This document shows, piece by piece, positions 18,496 through 29,914 of a stretch of 64,000 nucleotides of DNA. Both the position numbers and the translations under genes were made by a program. The notes below the pieces were generated by a model. That model searched no databases and had not been told where the DNA came from. It was given only the letters and a program-made list of their open reading frames with translations. Numbering within the stretch: position 1 is the first letter of the stretch; each line of letters starts with the position of its first letter. The stretch comes from SAR202 cluster bacterium. Its GTDB lineage: Bacteria > Chloroflexota > Dehalococcoidia > UBA6926 > VFHL01. The stretch lies in assembly GCA_009392005.1 (NCBI GenBank), contig VFHL01000002.1, positions 1-64,000 on the forward strand. The letters run 5' to 3'.

Positions 18496-20790
18496 ATGTT
18501 GAAGCTCAGCCGAACCAATCCTAGCCAGGAAGAGACGCCTTCCGAAAACCAAACTCTTTTGAAGGCAATTAAGACGCGAATCGGATGGCGTACATATTTG
18601 TGCTTGGTCGCCATTATTGCGTCTGCTGGCTTCATTGGTCTGCAATGGGCTGCCATTATTGAATCAGTCAACAGAATAAATCACTTCCTTGGAATTGGCA
18701 TCCCGTTCTTTATAACGTTTGCTATTGCCTATTCGATTTCCATACGCTTATGGCACATGCAAGCGCTACGCCAATCTCACAAGTGGCTAGGCGTACTCGT
18801 AGCAGGAGTTGGAATCCTTTCATTGATATCAATCTTCAACCTATCTGGTCAACTAGGGCCTTTCTCTATTCAAACAGGCCTAGGGTCTGCACTTGTACAA
18901 GATAGTACATGGACAACAATTCAACGTATCGCTGGGCTATTAACAGTGAGTGGCTTTTTACTAGCACCCCACGCCTTTTTGAAATTGAGCCAAAAAACTC
19001 TTCTCTTGCTAATGCAATTGATCATCATAGGGTCGGCTAAACTCAACCAGTTCGCGCAGCATCAAGTAAACAAAATTAACAAATCCTCCACATATCCTGC
19101 CCCAGAAGATGAAGCAATTGAAATTAATTCTTCTCAATCAGACGTTAAGATTCAATCTGACAAGAAAATGGACTTTGACGAAGACATTGGCGGTCGACCA
19201 ACAAGTGATGACCAGGAAGGTCCAACCACAACATCAACCAAGCTTGGCTCAAGTGTTGAAAAACCAAGACAAAACTCCTTAACGGAGAGCACTTTAAATG
19301 ATCGGCCAAAAGGCAAGTGGTTTCTACCAAATTTGTCGTTACTCCAACAGGGAAATTGGGACAAATCGATTGGTACCGAACTGCAAGAACGTGGCTCTAT
19401 AATAGTAGAAACGCTTATGGATTATGGTATTGAAGCGGAGATAGGGAATATCAACCCAGGGCCAACTGTAACCCAATTTGGAATATACCCGCGTTGGCAG
19501 TTACGCTACAAAGAGAACATCCAACGCAATAGTGAAGGACAACCTGTCTTCGACCAAAACGGACAACCAATCGTTCAGCGAGATGAAGTCTCTAGAACCC
19601 GCTTAAAAGTAGACAAGATCGCATCTCTCGACAAAGATTTATCGCTAGCTCTGAAAGCACCCATTCGTATTGAAACATCGATGCCAACCACAGGAATGGT
19701 GGGCATCGAAGTGCCAAATTCGGCACCCAGCACCATTACACTTCGATCGGCAATAGAATCAGCACCTGCTGACGCAATTGAGAATGGAAACCTCATAATT
19801 CCAGTCGGGATAGGAGCAGGGGGTGAAAGTATCGTAGCTGACCTAGTAAAAATGCCGCATCTACTGATCGCTGGCTCCACAGGAAGTGGCAAAAGCGTCT
19901 TCATTAACGCAATCTTATCAGCACTGTTGCTAAATGTGACACCAGAAGACATCCAGCTAATCTTGATCGATCCTAAGCGAGTTGAGTTAAGCCGTTATGA
20001 AGACATACCACATTTGGCTTCCCCAGTTTTAATCGCCCCGAAAGAAGTTGTTAATGCTCTCAAGTGGACCCTTGAGCAAATGTCGGAGCGCTTAGATCTA
20101 CTAGCAGAAGCCCGGACACGCGATATCCAATCATATAATCAGAGCCACTCAGAGAAGCTCCCATATCTCGTTTTGGTGATAGATGAACTTGCCGATCTCA
20201 TGATGACCTCCGCAAAAGCGGTGGAACAAAGCCTCGTTCGCCTCGCCCAAATGGGCCGAGCGACCGGAATCCACCTAATCGTCGCGACGCAGAGACCATC
20301 TGTTGACGTTGTTACTGGCCTGATCAAAGCAAATTTCCCAACACGCGTGAGTTTTGCCGTAAGCTCTTCAGTCGACTCTCGAACCATCCTTGATATTGGA
20401 GGCGCGGAGAAATTGCTTGGAAAAGGTGACCTCTTCTACATGGCGCAAGATAACCCACGTCCAACACGCGTCCAAGGCGCCTTTGTGGGGGAAGAAGAGG
20501 TCGATCGACTCGTGAAACAGTGGACAGACCAGAGTGATGGCTACCAACCAGCTCCCCTGCCAGATATGGACGCCTTTGACGAAGCGCTTGTAGAAAGTAC
20601 CACCACGTCACGCAAAGAACCTCTGCTGCAAGAGGCTTCTGACTTAGCAGCCATGAACGGCGGCCGCATTTCAACGTCCCTTTTGCAACGCAGGCTTGGC
20701 ATCGGCTACCCGCGTGCAGCCCGTTTGAAGGACATGTTGTACGAAGAAGGGGTAATTACAAATGACAACCAACCGAAAAGTACGACTTAA
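18496..20790 (+). CDS. ftsK: DNA translocase FtsK/SpoIIIE
   Basis: This 764-residue translocase has about four N-terminal membrane helices (residues 35-165). A charged linker (185-275) and the alpha domain follow, then the RecA-like motor with Walker A GSTGSGKS near 459-466 and Walker B LVLVIDELADLM near 557. A C-terminal winged-helix gamma domain (NGGRISTSLLQRRLGIGY) would bind KOPS-type DNA. It pumps chromosome ends through the division septum. Its partner recombinase may be the XerC/D gene at 33173. The linker is shorter than in E. coli FtsK. Confidence 0.96.
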   Translation: MLKLSRTNPSQEETPSENQTLLKAIKTRIGWRTYLCLVAIIASAGFIGLQWAAIIESVNRINHFLGIGIPFFITFAIAYSISIRLWHMQALRQSHKWLGVLVAGVGILSLISIFNLSGQLGPFSIQTGLGSALVQDSTWTTIQRIAGLLTVSGFLLAPHAFLKLSQKTLLLLMQLIIIGSAKLNQFAQHQVNKINKSSTYPAPEDEAIEINSSQSDVKIQSDKKMDFDEDIGGRPTSDDQEGPTTTSTKLGSSVEKPRQNSLTESTLNDRPKGKWFLPNLSLLQQGNWDKSIGTELQERGSIIVETLMDYGIEAEIGNINPGPTVTQFGIYPRWQLRYKENIQRNSEGQPVFDQNGQPIVQRDEVSRTRLKVDKIASLDKDLSLALKAPIRIETSMPTTGMVGIEVPNSAPSTITLRSAIESAPADAIENGNLIIPVGIGAGGESIVADLVKMPHLLIAGSTGSGKSVFINAILSALLLNVTPEDIQLILIDPKRVELSRYEDIPHLASPVLIAPKEVVNALKWTLEQMSERLDLLAEARTRDIQSYNQSHSEKLPYLVLVIDELADLMMTSAKAVEQSLVRLAQMGRATGIHLIVATQRPSVDVVTGLIKANFPTRVSFAVSSSVDSRTILDIGGAEKLLGKGDLFYMAQDNPRPTRVQGAFVGEEEVDRLVKQWTDQSDGYQPAPLPDMDAFDEALVESTTTSRKEPLLQEASDLAAMNGGRISTSLLQRRLGIGYPRAARLKDMLYEEGVITNDNQPKSTT

Positions 20791-20816
20791 ATGAAAGTAG
20801 CAGATAGTAACAAGAG

Positions 20817-22598
20817 ATGAAAAACTTAGGAGAATTGGTCAGCTTCCTACTCCGTTCGACCTCAGACACTGACGAAATTTCTGACCCAGATGATCCTGCG
20901 ATTTGTTTCGCGTGCGACGCTGACCTATCTAACAACCCAACCTATGAATCATTGCGAGTCTGCTTGGATTGTGGGTTTCACTACAACTTACCTGCCCGCG
21001 AGCGTATTCAGTTGCTGATTGATAATGGAACCTTCCATGAAACCAACAGAAGTCTAACGGCTGCACAAAATCCAGATCTCTCAGAAGAACCCTCATACTC
21101 TGAGCGTTTAGCACACGCCCGCGAGAAAACAGGCTTGTCAGAAGCCGTAATAACTGGCACAGGAGAATTAGACGGCATCCGAACTGCGATCCTAGCTCTC
21201 GATCTTGGGTTCTTAGGAGGTAGTATGGGAATTGTTGTTGGAGAAAAAGTATCGCGCCTTTTTGAACACGCTCAAAGAAAAAAACTACCTACAATCGCCA
21301 TAGTGAGTAGTGGTGGAGCAAGAATTCAAGAGGGCATTCTTTCATTAATGCAAATGGCCAAAACAACTTCCGCCGCTAAAGGATTTGAAGCCAAGGGATT
21401 ACCCCTCATTACAGTGACAGCAAATCCTACCACTGGACAAGTCTTCGCGAGTTTCGCGAATTTAGCCGACATTATCATCGCTGAGCCAGGATCATTGGTT
21501 GGGTTCGCACCATTACGAATCGCACAACGAGCATCAGAAGAATCCAAAGATTTGAATGAATCTCATACTGCGGAAACACATTTGATTCGCGGCAATCTTG
21601 ATCGTATCGTGCATCGTGACAAACAAAAACAAACTTTAGCTGCATTTTTACGCTTACTTGCACCCCAACCGAAGAAAAAGAGCTCTACAGAGAAGCTCGT
21701 CAGACCAAATTTCGCGTTCCAAACAACACCAACAGAAGGTCGCAGATTGGAAATTGCGCGCCATCCTAATCGGCCAACGTCTGAACAATATATTAAGACT
21801 ATATTCACATATTTCGAACCGATCCATGGTGATCGAATCTCAGGTATAGACCCAACTCTTATAGCAGGCCTTGGCTACCTCGCCGGTAAGCCAGTTGCGG
21901 TTATCGCGACACAACGTAATCGACAGTCAACGATGCCTACGAGCGCTGACGGAAGGCTAAGCCCCACTGCTATACGCCAAGCACAAAGAATTATGCGCTT
22001 GGCTGGCAAGTTTAGGCTGCCACTTATCAGCCTTATAGACACACCAGGTCTTGATCAATCCCTTCATGCTGAAGAAGAAGGACTGGGAGCAGCCATTGCC
22101 GAAACATTATCCCTAATGATTGGCTTATCAACACCTACTATTGCTGCTATTGTCGGAGAAGGTGGTTCTGAAGCGGCTCTTTGCTTAGGACTCGCTGATC
22201 GCGTTCTGATGCACGAATTCGGCATCTTTTCACCCGTATCTCCAGAAAGTGCAGCCGGGGTTTTGTACCGCGATTCTGAGCGAGCAGAAGATATTGCATC
22301 ATCCTTAAAAATTACTGCCTCAGACTGCTTAAACCTCGAAATAATTGAAGAAATCGTTCCAGAACCAGCTGATGGCGCCCATACAAATCACACAGAAGCA
22401 GCCAGCTTGCTACGCGAATCGCTTATTCGCAATTTAGCAGAAATCGATGGTTCTCCAATCAAACGACTCGTAAAAGCCCGAGAACGCAAATTCCGACGGA
22501 TCGGCAATAATATCTCCTTCATCCGCCCTGACCAAATATTACGTTCAGGCCTTGAACGACAGGTACGAAACATTCGGAAGAAGCTTCCACAACGCTAG
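20817..22598 (+). CDS. accDA: Fused acetyl-CoA carboxylase carboxyltransferase, beta-alpha (AccD-AccA)
   Basis: This single 593-residue frame holds both carboxyltransferase subunits. The first 285 residues are AccD-like, with a zinc ribbon (Cys30, Cys33, Cys49, Cys52) and the ALDLGFLGGSMGIVVGEK and SSGGARIQEG segments. From about 305 it is AccA-like, with PTSEQYIKTIFTYFEPIHGD and IVGEGGSEAALCLGLADRV. It transfers carboxyl from biotin to acetyl-CoA, making malonyl-CoA for FabD. No accB or accC is in the window. The 26-bp gap after ftsK suggests co-transcription. No break or frameshift is seen at the junction. Confidence 0.93.
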   Translation: MKNLGELVSFLLRSTSDTDEISDPDDPAICFACDADLSNNPTYESLRVCLDCGFHYNLPARERIQLLIDNGTFHETNRSLTAAQNPDLSEEPSYSERLAHAREKTGLSEAVITGTGELDGIRTAILALDLGFLGGSMGIVVGEKVSRLFEHAQRKKLPTIAIVSSGGARIQEGILSLMQMAKTTSAAKGFEAKGLPLITVTANPTTGQVFASFANLADIIIAEPGSLVGFAPLRIAQRASEESKDLNESHTAETHLIRGNLDRIVHRDKQKQTLAAFLRLLAPQPKKKSSTEKLVRPNFAFQTTPTEGRRLEIARHPNRPTSEQYIKTIFTYFEPIHGDRISGIDPTLIAGLGYLAGKPVAVIATQRNRQSTMPTSADGRLSPTAIRQAQRIMRLAGKFRLPLISLIDTPGLDQSLHAEEEGLGAAIAETLSLMIGLSTPTIAAIVGEGGSEAALCLGLADRVLMHEFGIFSPVSPESAAGVLYRDSERAEDIASSLKITASDCLNLEIIEEIVPEPADGAHTNHTEAASLLRESLIRNLAEIDGSPIKRLVKARERKFRRIGNNISFIRPDQILRSGLERQVRNIRKKLPQR

Positions 22599-22673
22599 AA
22601 AACCACAAATCAAAACCCTCCGTGATACTCGGGAAAAAGCGTTTGTTCTTTCCAAAATAACCCCGGAACCCAC

Positions 22674-23459
22674 TTAAATACTCTCTAGAAACGCCAATAA
22701 TTGAAAATTATATGTATCAGGATTTTCAATGTTCACAAGATGCCCGCCTCCAGGAATAATTTGGAGGGATGCATCAGGAAGTTCTCGAGCCATCAGCTCG
22801 GAATCAGCGGGCGGAGTAAGGACATCTTCTTCACCAACAATAACTAACGTAGGTGCTGTCATCTGCCCAAGATTTTCTGTTGAATCAACGCGAGTCGCCA
22901 TTGCACGCAAATCGCCTGCCATACCTTCCACTGATACTTTCGTCATCATCCCACGCACTTGAGCAACAATATCGGAACGATTCTCAAGAGTCTCTGGGGT
23001 TAGTAGTCGCGGAAGCAAAGCTGTAGCAATGATATCTTGACCTTCACTTTCCGCGCGCAGCGCCATGCTTTCACGACCCTCAGCCGCTCTTGCAGAATCA
23101 GGTTGGGGACGAGTGCTTGCTAAGATTATCGCCTTGACCCGCTTCTTGTATTTCCTATAGAACGCAAAAGCAACATATCCTCCCATAGAAAAACCACCTA
23201 GAGTGACTTCCTCAACATCTAAATGATCGAGTAAAGCATTCAAATCATCGGCCAACATATCCATTGAGTAAGGTCCGGCAATTGACTCTGAGGCTCCATG
23301 ACCCCTCAGGTCTGGCACTATCACACGATGGTTCCCAGAAAGAGCACGAACCTGTTCATCCCACATAGTTCCATCTAAAGGGAATCCGTGTACCAAAATA
23401 ATTGGGTCGCCTCGACCTTCATCCAAGTACGCAAGATTCACTCCATTAACACGAACCAC
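22674..23459 (-). CDS. Alpha/beta hydrolase (3-oxoadipate enol-lactonase-like)
   Basis: This 261-residue hydrolase has VHGFPLDG (oxyanion), LRGHGASE, the nucleophile Ser91 in GGFSMGG, Asp in VGEEDVLTP and His in GGGHLVN near the C-terminus. The overall pattern is close to enol-lactonases and small esterases, but no ring-cleavage genes are nearby, so the substrate is open. The frame is open to a TTG at 23480; the GTG at 23459 sits 5 nt after GGAGG and is preferred. It follows fabL by 17 bp and is the last gene of the minus-strand cluster. Confidence 0.86.
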   Translation of the reverse strand: MVRVNGVNLAYLDEGRGDPIILVHGFPLDGTMWDEQVRALSGNHRVIVPDLRGHGASESIAGPYSMDMLADDLNALLDHLDVEEVTLGGFSMGGYVAFAFYRKYKKRVKAIILASTRPQPDSARAAEGRESMALRAESEGQDIIATALLPRLLTPETLENRSDIVAQVRGMMTKVSVEGMAGDLRAMATRVDSTENLGQMTAPTLVIVGEEDVLTPPADSELMARELPDASLQIIPGGGHLVNIENPDTYNFQLLAFLESI

Positions 23460-23476
23460 TTTTACCTCCCTTTGTG

Positions 23477-24250
23477 TCAAGCATTATCAGAACCGAGAGC
23501 CGTCGCCCAATAATGACTCATTCCACCATCAACAATGATCGTTTGACCTATAATCATATCTGCTGCATCACTGCACAAAAATGCGACAACTTGCGCGAGA
23601 TCATCCTCTGTCACAAGTCGCCCAGCTGGGGTTTCCTGCTTGGCCTTGTTGAGCATTTGATCTCGCTTGGGAAAATGCTCCAAAGCCCCTGTGGACACAA
23701 GACCACCTGAAACAGCATTCACAACGATTCCCTTTGGAGCAAGTTCAACTGCCAAATATCGTGTTAGCGCCTCCAAAGCAGCTTTCGAAACACCAACCGC
23801 TGCATAATCGGCCATTACTCGAGTCGATCCTAGGCTTGAAATATTCACAATGCGACCCCCACGACCATCCATCAGTGGAGCCGCTTCTTTAGAACATAAA
23901 AGGGGGCCGCGAGCATTGATATCAAGCGTCCAATCCCAATGATTTGGCTCTAATTCAAGGACGGGACGCTGGATACCGGATGCAGCATTATTGACTAATA
24001 TATCTAGATACCCTATCTCATTTCGTACCCAATCAAACATCTGCTTAATTTTTTTTGGGTCACCCACATTGGCTTTGAATGAATGTGCCTCAACGCCTAA
24101 AGATGTGGCTAATTCGACTGTTTCTCGCGCGGTGTCACCGTTCCGAAAATAATTGATAATTACATTGGTTCCTTGGCTAGCTAGCTTTAGCACAATGGCA
24201 CGACCAATACCTCGAGCCCCACCTGTCACTAGTGCAGTTTTACCATTCAT
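23477..24250 (-). CDS. fabL: Enoyl-ACP reductase III (FabL-like SDR)
   Basis: This 257-residue SDR has the cofactor motif TGGARGIG at 8-15 and the reductase-specific spacing DYAAVGVSKAALEALTRYLA, that is Tyr-x6-Lys instead of the Tyr-x3-Lys of ketoreductases. NAVSGGLVSTGALEHFPKR is a hallmark of Bacillus FabL, which reduces enoyl-ACP with NADPH in the last step of chain elongation. The ATG at 24250 has GGAG at 6 nt; an upstream ATG at 24277 lacks a site. It lies 35 bp after the isomerase gene. Confidence 0.86.
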   Translation of the reverse strand: MNGKTALVTGGARGIGRAIVLKLASQGTNVIINYFRNGDTARETVELATSLGVEAHSFKANVGDPKKIKQMFDWVRNEIGYLDILVNNAASGIQRPVLELEPNHWDWTLDINARGPLLCSKEAAPLMDGRGGRIVNISSLGSTRVMADYAAVGVSKAALEALTRYLAVELAPKGIVVNAVSGGLVSTGALEHFPKRDQMLNKAKQETPAGRLVTEDDLAQVVAFLCSDAADMIIGQTIIVDGGMSHYWATALGSDNA

Positions 24251-24285
24251 ATTATTCTCCAATGTACTTTCATGCATCCATACAA

Positions 24286-25371
24286 TTACAACTCAAGAAG
24301 ACGTTTCTTTAAATCCTCAATTGGCTTAACTGGTGTCGGATCAATACCTTCCAACATTGCTAGGTAATAACTAACCCAATCCCCATAGAGAATTCCGCTT
24401 AAAATTTGCCCAAATGACTCGTTACCTCCTTCGTGACCGTGAAAATCCGTGAAATCAACCACTTCATGAGAGATAGCATACTTCGTAAGAAGCTCGCGAG
24501 TCGCTTGATACCGCGAAAGAATCCTCCCGTGAAGAAGCGGGCTGCGAAGAAGTAAAACACACCATTTGTTAGCTTCCTGATTTTGCTGTTGATAAGCAAC
24601 AACACTATTATGATTCAATTCTGGAAATGATTGTGAAAATGCCCATCGATTAGCATTTTCATTCATTTGTGTAGCCCATCGTAAGGCGACATTTGATAAA
24701 AATCCGCCCGCATAAATTACCGGAGTCTTACCAACTAATTTTCGCGCCAAGAATTTTGCTGCATTTTTTTCTCCCACAGTGGAATCAAAGCCAAGTCGTT
24801 CATTTGTTTTTTGTAACAAATCGACAATATGACTAATTGGGAATATCTGGGATGAAACAAAATCAAGATCGGCAAAAATACGCGCCAAAGCACAGACTAC
24901 AAAACCGAGGGTAGCCCGAGGCTGCGCAGATATTGGCACATCACAAACTGGTATCCCTAAGTCATTGCATTTTTCGCCCAGGGCACCACCGGCAGTAACT
25001 ACTAAGGTCTTTAATTCTGCTGCAACCGCTTGATGGAAAACTTCTACCGTTTCTTCAGTATTCCCTGAATAACTGCAAATAATAACTAATGTATCGTCAT
25101 CGGCCCATGCGGGCAGATCATATCCCCGATGAACATACACCAAGGGACCCTTTTCTGATAACAACAAATCTGAAATCAAAGCACCGGAAATACCTGACCC
25201 TCCCATCCCTGAAAAAATAACTTTATTGATCTGCCGATATTTGGAAGGAACTTGTAACCGTGCCGCTTCATCCCAACCTGCGAGGCAATACTCAGGGAAT
25301 CGGCTCAAGTGCTGGTGCATTGAATTTGCATCGAGATCATTCATCGCTTCTACATCATCTAAAATATCCAC
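24286..25371 (-). CDS. Bifunctional phosphoglucose/phosphomannose isomerase
   Basis: This 361-residue protein of the PGI/PMI family has two SIS domains: GMGGSGISGALISDLLL near 55-72, SYSGNTEETVEVF near 99-111, and the C-terminal FPELNHNSVVAY. Family members interconvert glucose-6-P or mannose-6-P with fructose-6-P. Beside a mannose-1-phosphate guanylyltransferase-like gene, a role in GDP-mannose or glycan precursor supply is likely. The start is GTG at 25371 with AAGGTG upstream. Confidence 0.93.
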   Translation of the reverse strand: MDILDDVEAMNDLDANSMHQHLSRFPEYCLAGWDEAARLQVPSKYRQINKVIFSGMGGSGISGALISDLLLSEKGPLVYVHRGYDLPAWADDDTLVIICSYSGNTEETVEVFHQAVAAELKTLVVTAGGALGEKCNDLGIPVCDVPISAQPRATLGFVVCALARIFADLDFVSSQIFPISHIVDLLQKTNERLGFDSTVGEKNAAKFLARKLVGKTPVIYAGGFLSNVALRWATQMNENANRWAFSQSFPELNHNSVVAYQQQNQEANKWCVLLLRSPLLHGRILSRYQATRELLTKYAISHEVVDFTDFHGHEGGNESFGQILSGILYGDWVSYYLAMLEGIDPTPVKPIEDLKKRLLEL

Positions 25372-25445
25372 ATACGCACCTTATTTTGAAGACATATTTC
25401 GTTGCACAATTCACCATCATGGTAACTCAACAAAACCGCTATTGT

Positions 25446-26543
25446 TCACATGGAATGACCACTATGATCAATGACAGTACCTGTTTGAAGGCTATGCCCG
25501 TCACTTATTTTGACGTCTGTTGCTAGAACACAACCATCTTCAAGGTGAGCACCATCACCAATGGAAACGTTCATTCCAACAACCGATCCTTGAACATCTA
25601 CGCCCATACCAACCCTCGTCCCACGCCATATAATGGATTTACGTATTTCTGAACGCGCACCAATGGAGCAATCGTCGCCTAGTATAGTTGGGCCGATGAT
25701 TCGAGTTCCAGCGCCCACTATACACCGGTCTCCAATCAAAACAGGACCTGTTAATTCAGCTGTTGGATGAATTAAAGAGTCGTCGCCCACAGCGATTGTT
25801 GTAGGAACACGCCAAAACGGGGATGAAATCCGATTCTCCAAAATATCTCGATTCAATTCTGTATAACTGCTCACTGTACCTATATCACGCCAGTAACCGT
25901 CCCAAGGAAAACCATAAACTGGAAGTGACGCGCTAAGCAGGGCGGGAAACGTGTCTCGCTCAAACATAGTAAATTCGCCCTCCGATATAAAATCAAGTAC
26001 GGAAGGTTCAAGAGCATAGCATCCACTATTAATGAAATGGCTAGGGAATTTGGGTCCCGTTGGCTTCTCAATAAATTGTTGTACTCGCCCATCATCGTCC
26101 AGAGGGACAACACCATAAGGTGATGGATCATCAACACGATAGAGGGCAATCGTCGCGCTTGCAGATGTCGCTTTATGTCGCTCTAAAAATTCCGTTACGT
26201 CTAAGTCCATAACGACATCTCCGTTTAAAACCAAAAAGGTCCCCGGGATATCGCCTGCTGAAGCCTTAACTGCACCTGAAGTGCCAAGAGGTGAATCTTC
26301 AACCGCGTAAGAAATTTCGACACCAAGATCTAAACCTCCACCAAAATAATCTTCAATCACATCAGGTTGATACCCACTGGCTAAAATTACTCGTTTCACC
26401 CCGTGAGTCTTTAATTTTGTAATCAAATGCTCTAAAAAGGGGCGATTGAGCACTGGGATCATAGGTTTTGGTAGACCAGAAGTTAAGGGACGTAACCGCG
26501 TCCCGAGGCCACCCACTAGTACAACTGCAGTTAGACTCTCCAC
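25446..26543 (-). CDS. Sugar-phosphate nucleotidyltransferase (mannose-1-P guanylyltransferase-like)
   Basis: The N-terminal half (1-235) is a nucleotidyltransferase with the signature LVGGLGTRLRPLTSGLPKPMIPV and the metal-site NGDVVMDLD. The C-terminal half is a left-handed beta helix with repeated hexapeptides (for example VLIGDRCIVGAG and IGDGAHLEDG). This is the layout of GDP-mannose and some glucose-1-P pyrophosphorylases, and the nucleotide specificity cannot be fixed. The start is GTG at 26543. It lies between metK and the PGI/PMI gene in one minus-strand run. Confidence 0.9.
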   Translation of the reverse strand: MESLTAVVLVGGLGTRLRPLTSGLPKPMIPVLNRPFLEHLITKLKTHGVKRVILASGYQPDVIEDYFGGGLDLGVEISYAVEDSPLGTSGAVKASAGDIPGTFLVLNGDVVMDLDVTEFLERHKATSASATIALYRVDDPSPYGVVPLDDDGRVQQFIEKPTGPKFPSHFINSGCYALEPSVLDFISEGEFTMFERDTFPALLSASLPVYGFPWDGYWRDIGTVSSYTELNRDILENRISSPFWRVPTTIAVGDDSLIHPTAELTGPVLIGDRCIVGAGTRIIGPTILGDDCSIGARSEIRKSIIWRGTRVGMGVDVQGSVVGMNVSIGDGAHLEDGCVLATDVKISDGHSLQTGTVIDHSGHSM

Positions 26544-26621
26544 CGCTAATCGCTTTCAAACAAAATCAGCCTGGTAAATCTCCAGACCAATACTGGACAC
26601 CATTGCTAATTCTTAAATTAA

Positions 26622-27830
26622 CTACAACTTCGCATCCGCACGCAAATCATCAACTTTATCTGTACGTTCCCACGGCAAATCCAAATCTGATCGCCCAAAA
26701 TGGCCATAAGCAGCAGTCTGTTGAAAGATAGGTCGACGTAAACCCAACGTCTGAATAATTGCTTGCGGACGTAAATCAAAGTGGGTTGCAATTAATCGTT
26801 GGATTTCCGAATCAGATACCTTCCCCGTACCATAAGTTTCAACCGCGATCGAAACTGGATGTGCAACACCAATAACATATGCAATTTGTATTTCAAGCCG
26901 ATCCGCAAGTCCTGCAGCTACAATGTTCTTTGCCACATAACGCCCTGCGTATGCTCCTGAACGATCCACTTTAGTAGAATCTTTGCCTGAAAACGCTCCA
27001 CCTCCATGAGCAAATCCTCCGCCATACGTATCCACCAAAATCTTACGCCCAGTTAAACCAGCGTCACCCATAGGCCCGCCAATCACGAAACGTCCTGTTG
27101 GATTAACGAAATACGTAGTACCTTCATCCTGCAATTCACGAGGAACAATCACGTCAACCACATGCTCACGAACATCCTGTTCGATGGTCTCACGAGTAAC
27201 TTCTGCATCATGTTGTGTCGCTATCACAATACTATCAACTCGTTTTGGCACACCTTTATGATACTCAATCGCAACTTGAGATTTCCCATCAGGTCGCAAG
27301 TAGGATAAGGTGCCATCCTTTCGCACGCTCGCTAGTCGAGAACTAAGTTTATGAGCAAGAACAATCGGCATTGGCATCAATTCAGGAGTTTCGTTACAAG
27401 CAAATCCGACCATGATTCCTTGGTCCCCTGCACCTAACCGATCCAGATCATCTTCATCGGCCTTCTGTCTAACCTCCAAGGCTTCTGATACTCCCATCGA
27501 TATATCTGGAGACTGCTCTTTCAAGGACACCAGTACTCCGCATGTTTCACTATCAAAACCATAATCAGAATGGGTATACCCTACAGAATGTACAGTGTCA
27601 CGTATGATTTTTTGGTAATCGACTGTGGCTGAGGTTGTAATCTCCCCCATAACAACTACAAGACCAGTCGTCACGGCTGTTTCGCACGCCACTCTTGCAG
27701 CCGGATCCTCACTTAAAATAGCATCCAAAATGGCATCAGAGATCTGGTCACAAAGTTTATCTGGATGCCCTTCTGTCACCGATTCTGCACTTACTAAATA
27801 ATTTTCAGAACTCAAAAAAGTTGACGTCAA
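26622..27830 (-). CDS. metK: S-adenosylmethionine synthetase
   Basis: MetK makes SAM from methionine and ATP. The 402-residue length is normal. [19 protein letters not shown] near 18-36, [16 protein letters not shown] near 123-138 and the P-loop [19 protein letters not shown] near 270-288 are intact. The start is TTG at 27830, 7 nt after GGAGG. It lies 33 bp after ahcY, so SAM synthesis and SAH removal are co-expressed. No SAM riboswitch is visible. Confidence 0.98.
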   Translation of the reverse strand: MTSTFLSSENYLVSAESVTEGHPDKLCDQISDAILDAILSEDPAARVACETAVTTGLVVVMGEITTSATVDYQKIIRDTVHSVGYTHSDYGFDSETCGVLVSLKEQSPDISMGVSEALEVRQKADEDDLDRLGAGDQGIMVGFACNETPELMPMPIVLAHKLSSRLASVRKDGTLSYLRPDGKSQVAIEYHKGVPKRVDSIVIATQHDAEVTRETIEQDVREHVVDVIVPRELQDEGTTYFVNPTGRFVIGGPMGDAGLTGRKILVDTYGGGFAHGGGAFSGKDSTKVDRSGAYAGRYVAKNIVAAGLADRLEIQIAYVIGVAHPVSIAVETYGTGKVSDSEIQRLIATHFDLRPQAIIQTLGLRRPIFQQTAAYGHFGRSDLDLPWERTDKVDDLRADAKL

Positions 27831-27863
27831 ATTTATGCCTCCACTGAAAATAACTACTAGTTT

Positions 27864-29168
<1,305 letters not shown>

Positions 29169-29301
29169 TTATGCCAAACATATCCGAATCTAGTAGACCC
29201 GAAGTGGTGTACTCAAGAATGGAATTTCCGCAATAAAATGAAACAACCGAAAGCGCTTTTCTTCCATCATAAATCACGAAGATTCAAACTCGACTTTACT
29301 C

Positions 29302-29394
29302 TCAGCGGCTAGCCGCAGCTAATTTTTTTTTGGCTTTTGCCTTTTGTGCCTTCTTACGATGTTTTTGCGTAGCTACACGCTTCCTTTTATTCAC
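29302..29394 (-). CDS. 30-residue highly basic peptide, possible ribosome-associated protein
   Basis: This short frame starts at GTG (29394) with GGAGG 8 nt upstream and ends in TGA. The product begins MNKRKRVATQKHRKKAQKAK and continues with Lys, Ala and a final Arg; nearly half the residues are Lys or Arg. Size and composition resemble tiny ribosomal proteins such as mycobacterial bS22 and bL37, but I cannot assign a family. It lies between the rhodanese and ahcY genes. The strong ribosome site and lack of any overlapping gene support it as real. Confidence 0.6.
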   Translation of the reverse strand: MNKRKRVATQKHRKKAQKAKAKKKLAAASR

Positions 29395-29460
29395 AGATAA
29401 TTCCTCCAACATGACAAAATCAACTATTTTTGGATTGCGAAAAGTTAAAAATTACAATTC

Positions 29461-29784
29461 CTATTTCTCAAGAGGAAGACTAGCGTCTTCCCAAGCTACG
29501 ATACCGCCCTCAACATTGAACAACCTCGTCCGCCCCATTGCAGCGGCCATCTCACACGCTAAAGCGCTACGAACACCGCCCGCACAATAAAACACAATAT
29601 CCTTATCTGACGCGATTTCTTCGATGCGTGTCAACACGTCGTTCACAGGAATCAGATCACATCCAGCAATCCGCCCTGCATCATACTCATCTTGCTCACG
29701 CACATCCACAAGTTGAATATCACCGCGCTGAATCATTTCATTCGCTTCATTAACGTCAATTCTCTTATATGGCTCTGATGTCAT
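29461..29784 (-). CDS. Rhodanese-like sulfurtransferase
   Basis: This single-domain rhodanese has 107 residues and the active-site loop CAGGVRSA with its Cys. It starts VDVREQDEYDAG-like in the usual CH2A region and ends GGIVAWEDASLP. Such proteins carry sulfane sulfur in thiol or cofactor metabolism. The frame is open to 29859, but the ATG at 29784 has GGAG at 7 nt and starts at the domain edge. It lies between the flavin oxidase and the small basic peptide. Confidence 0.93.
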   Translation of the reverse strand: MTSEPYKRIDVNEANEMIQRGDIQLVDVREQDEYDAGRIAGCDLIPVNDVLTRIEEIASDKDIVFYCAGGVRSALACEMAAAMGRTRLFNVEGGIVAWEDASLPLEK

Positions 29785-29914
29785 AAATCTTCTCCATAGC
29801 ATTAGCGTTTTTGTCAAAAAAACCGTGTAAATCAGGCGTTTCGACGATGCACGATCCAACTATACAAACCTAGTGCTGCTCAGTCAATCAAAACAATCTT
29901 GATATCTGGAATGA

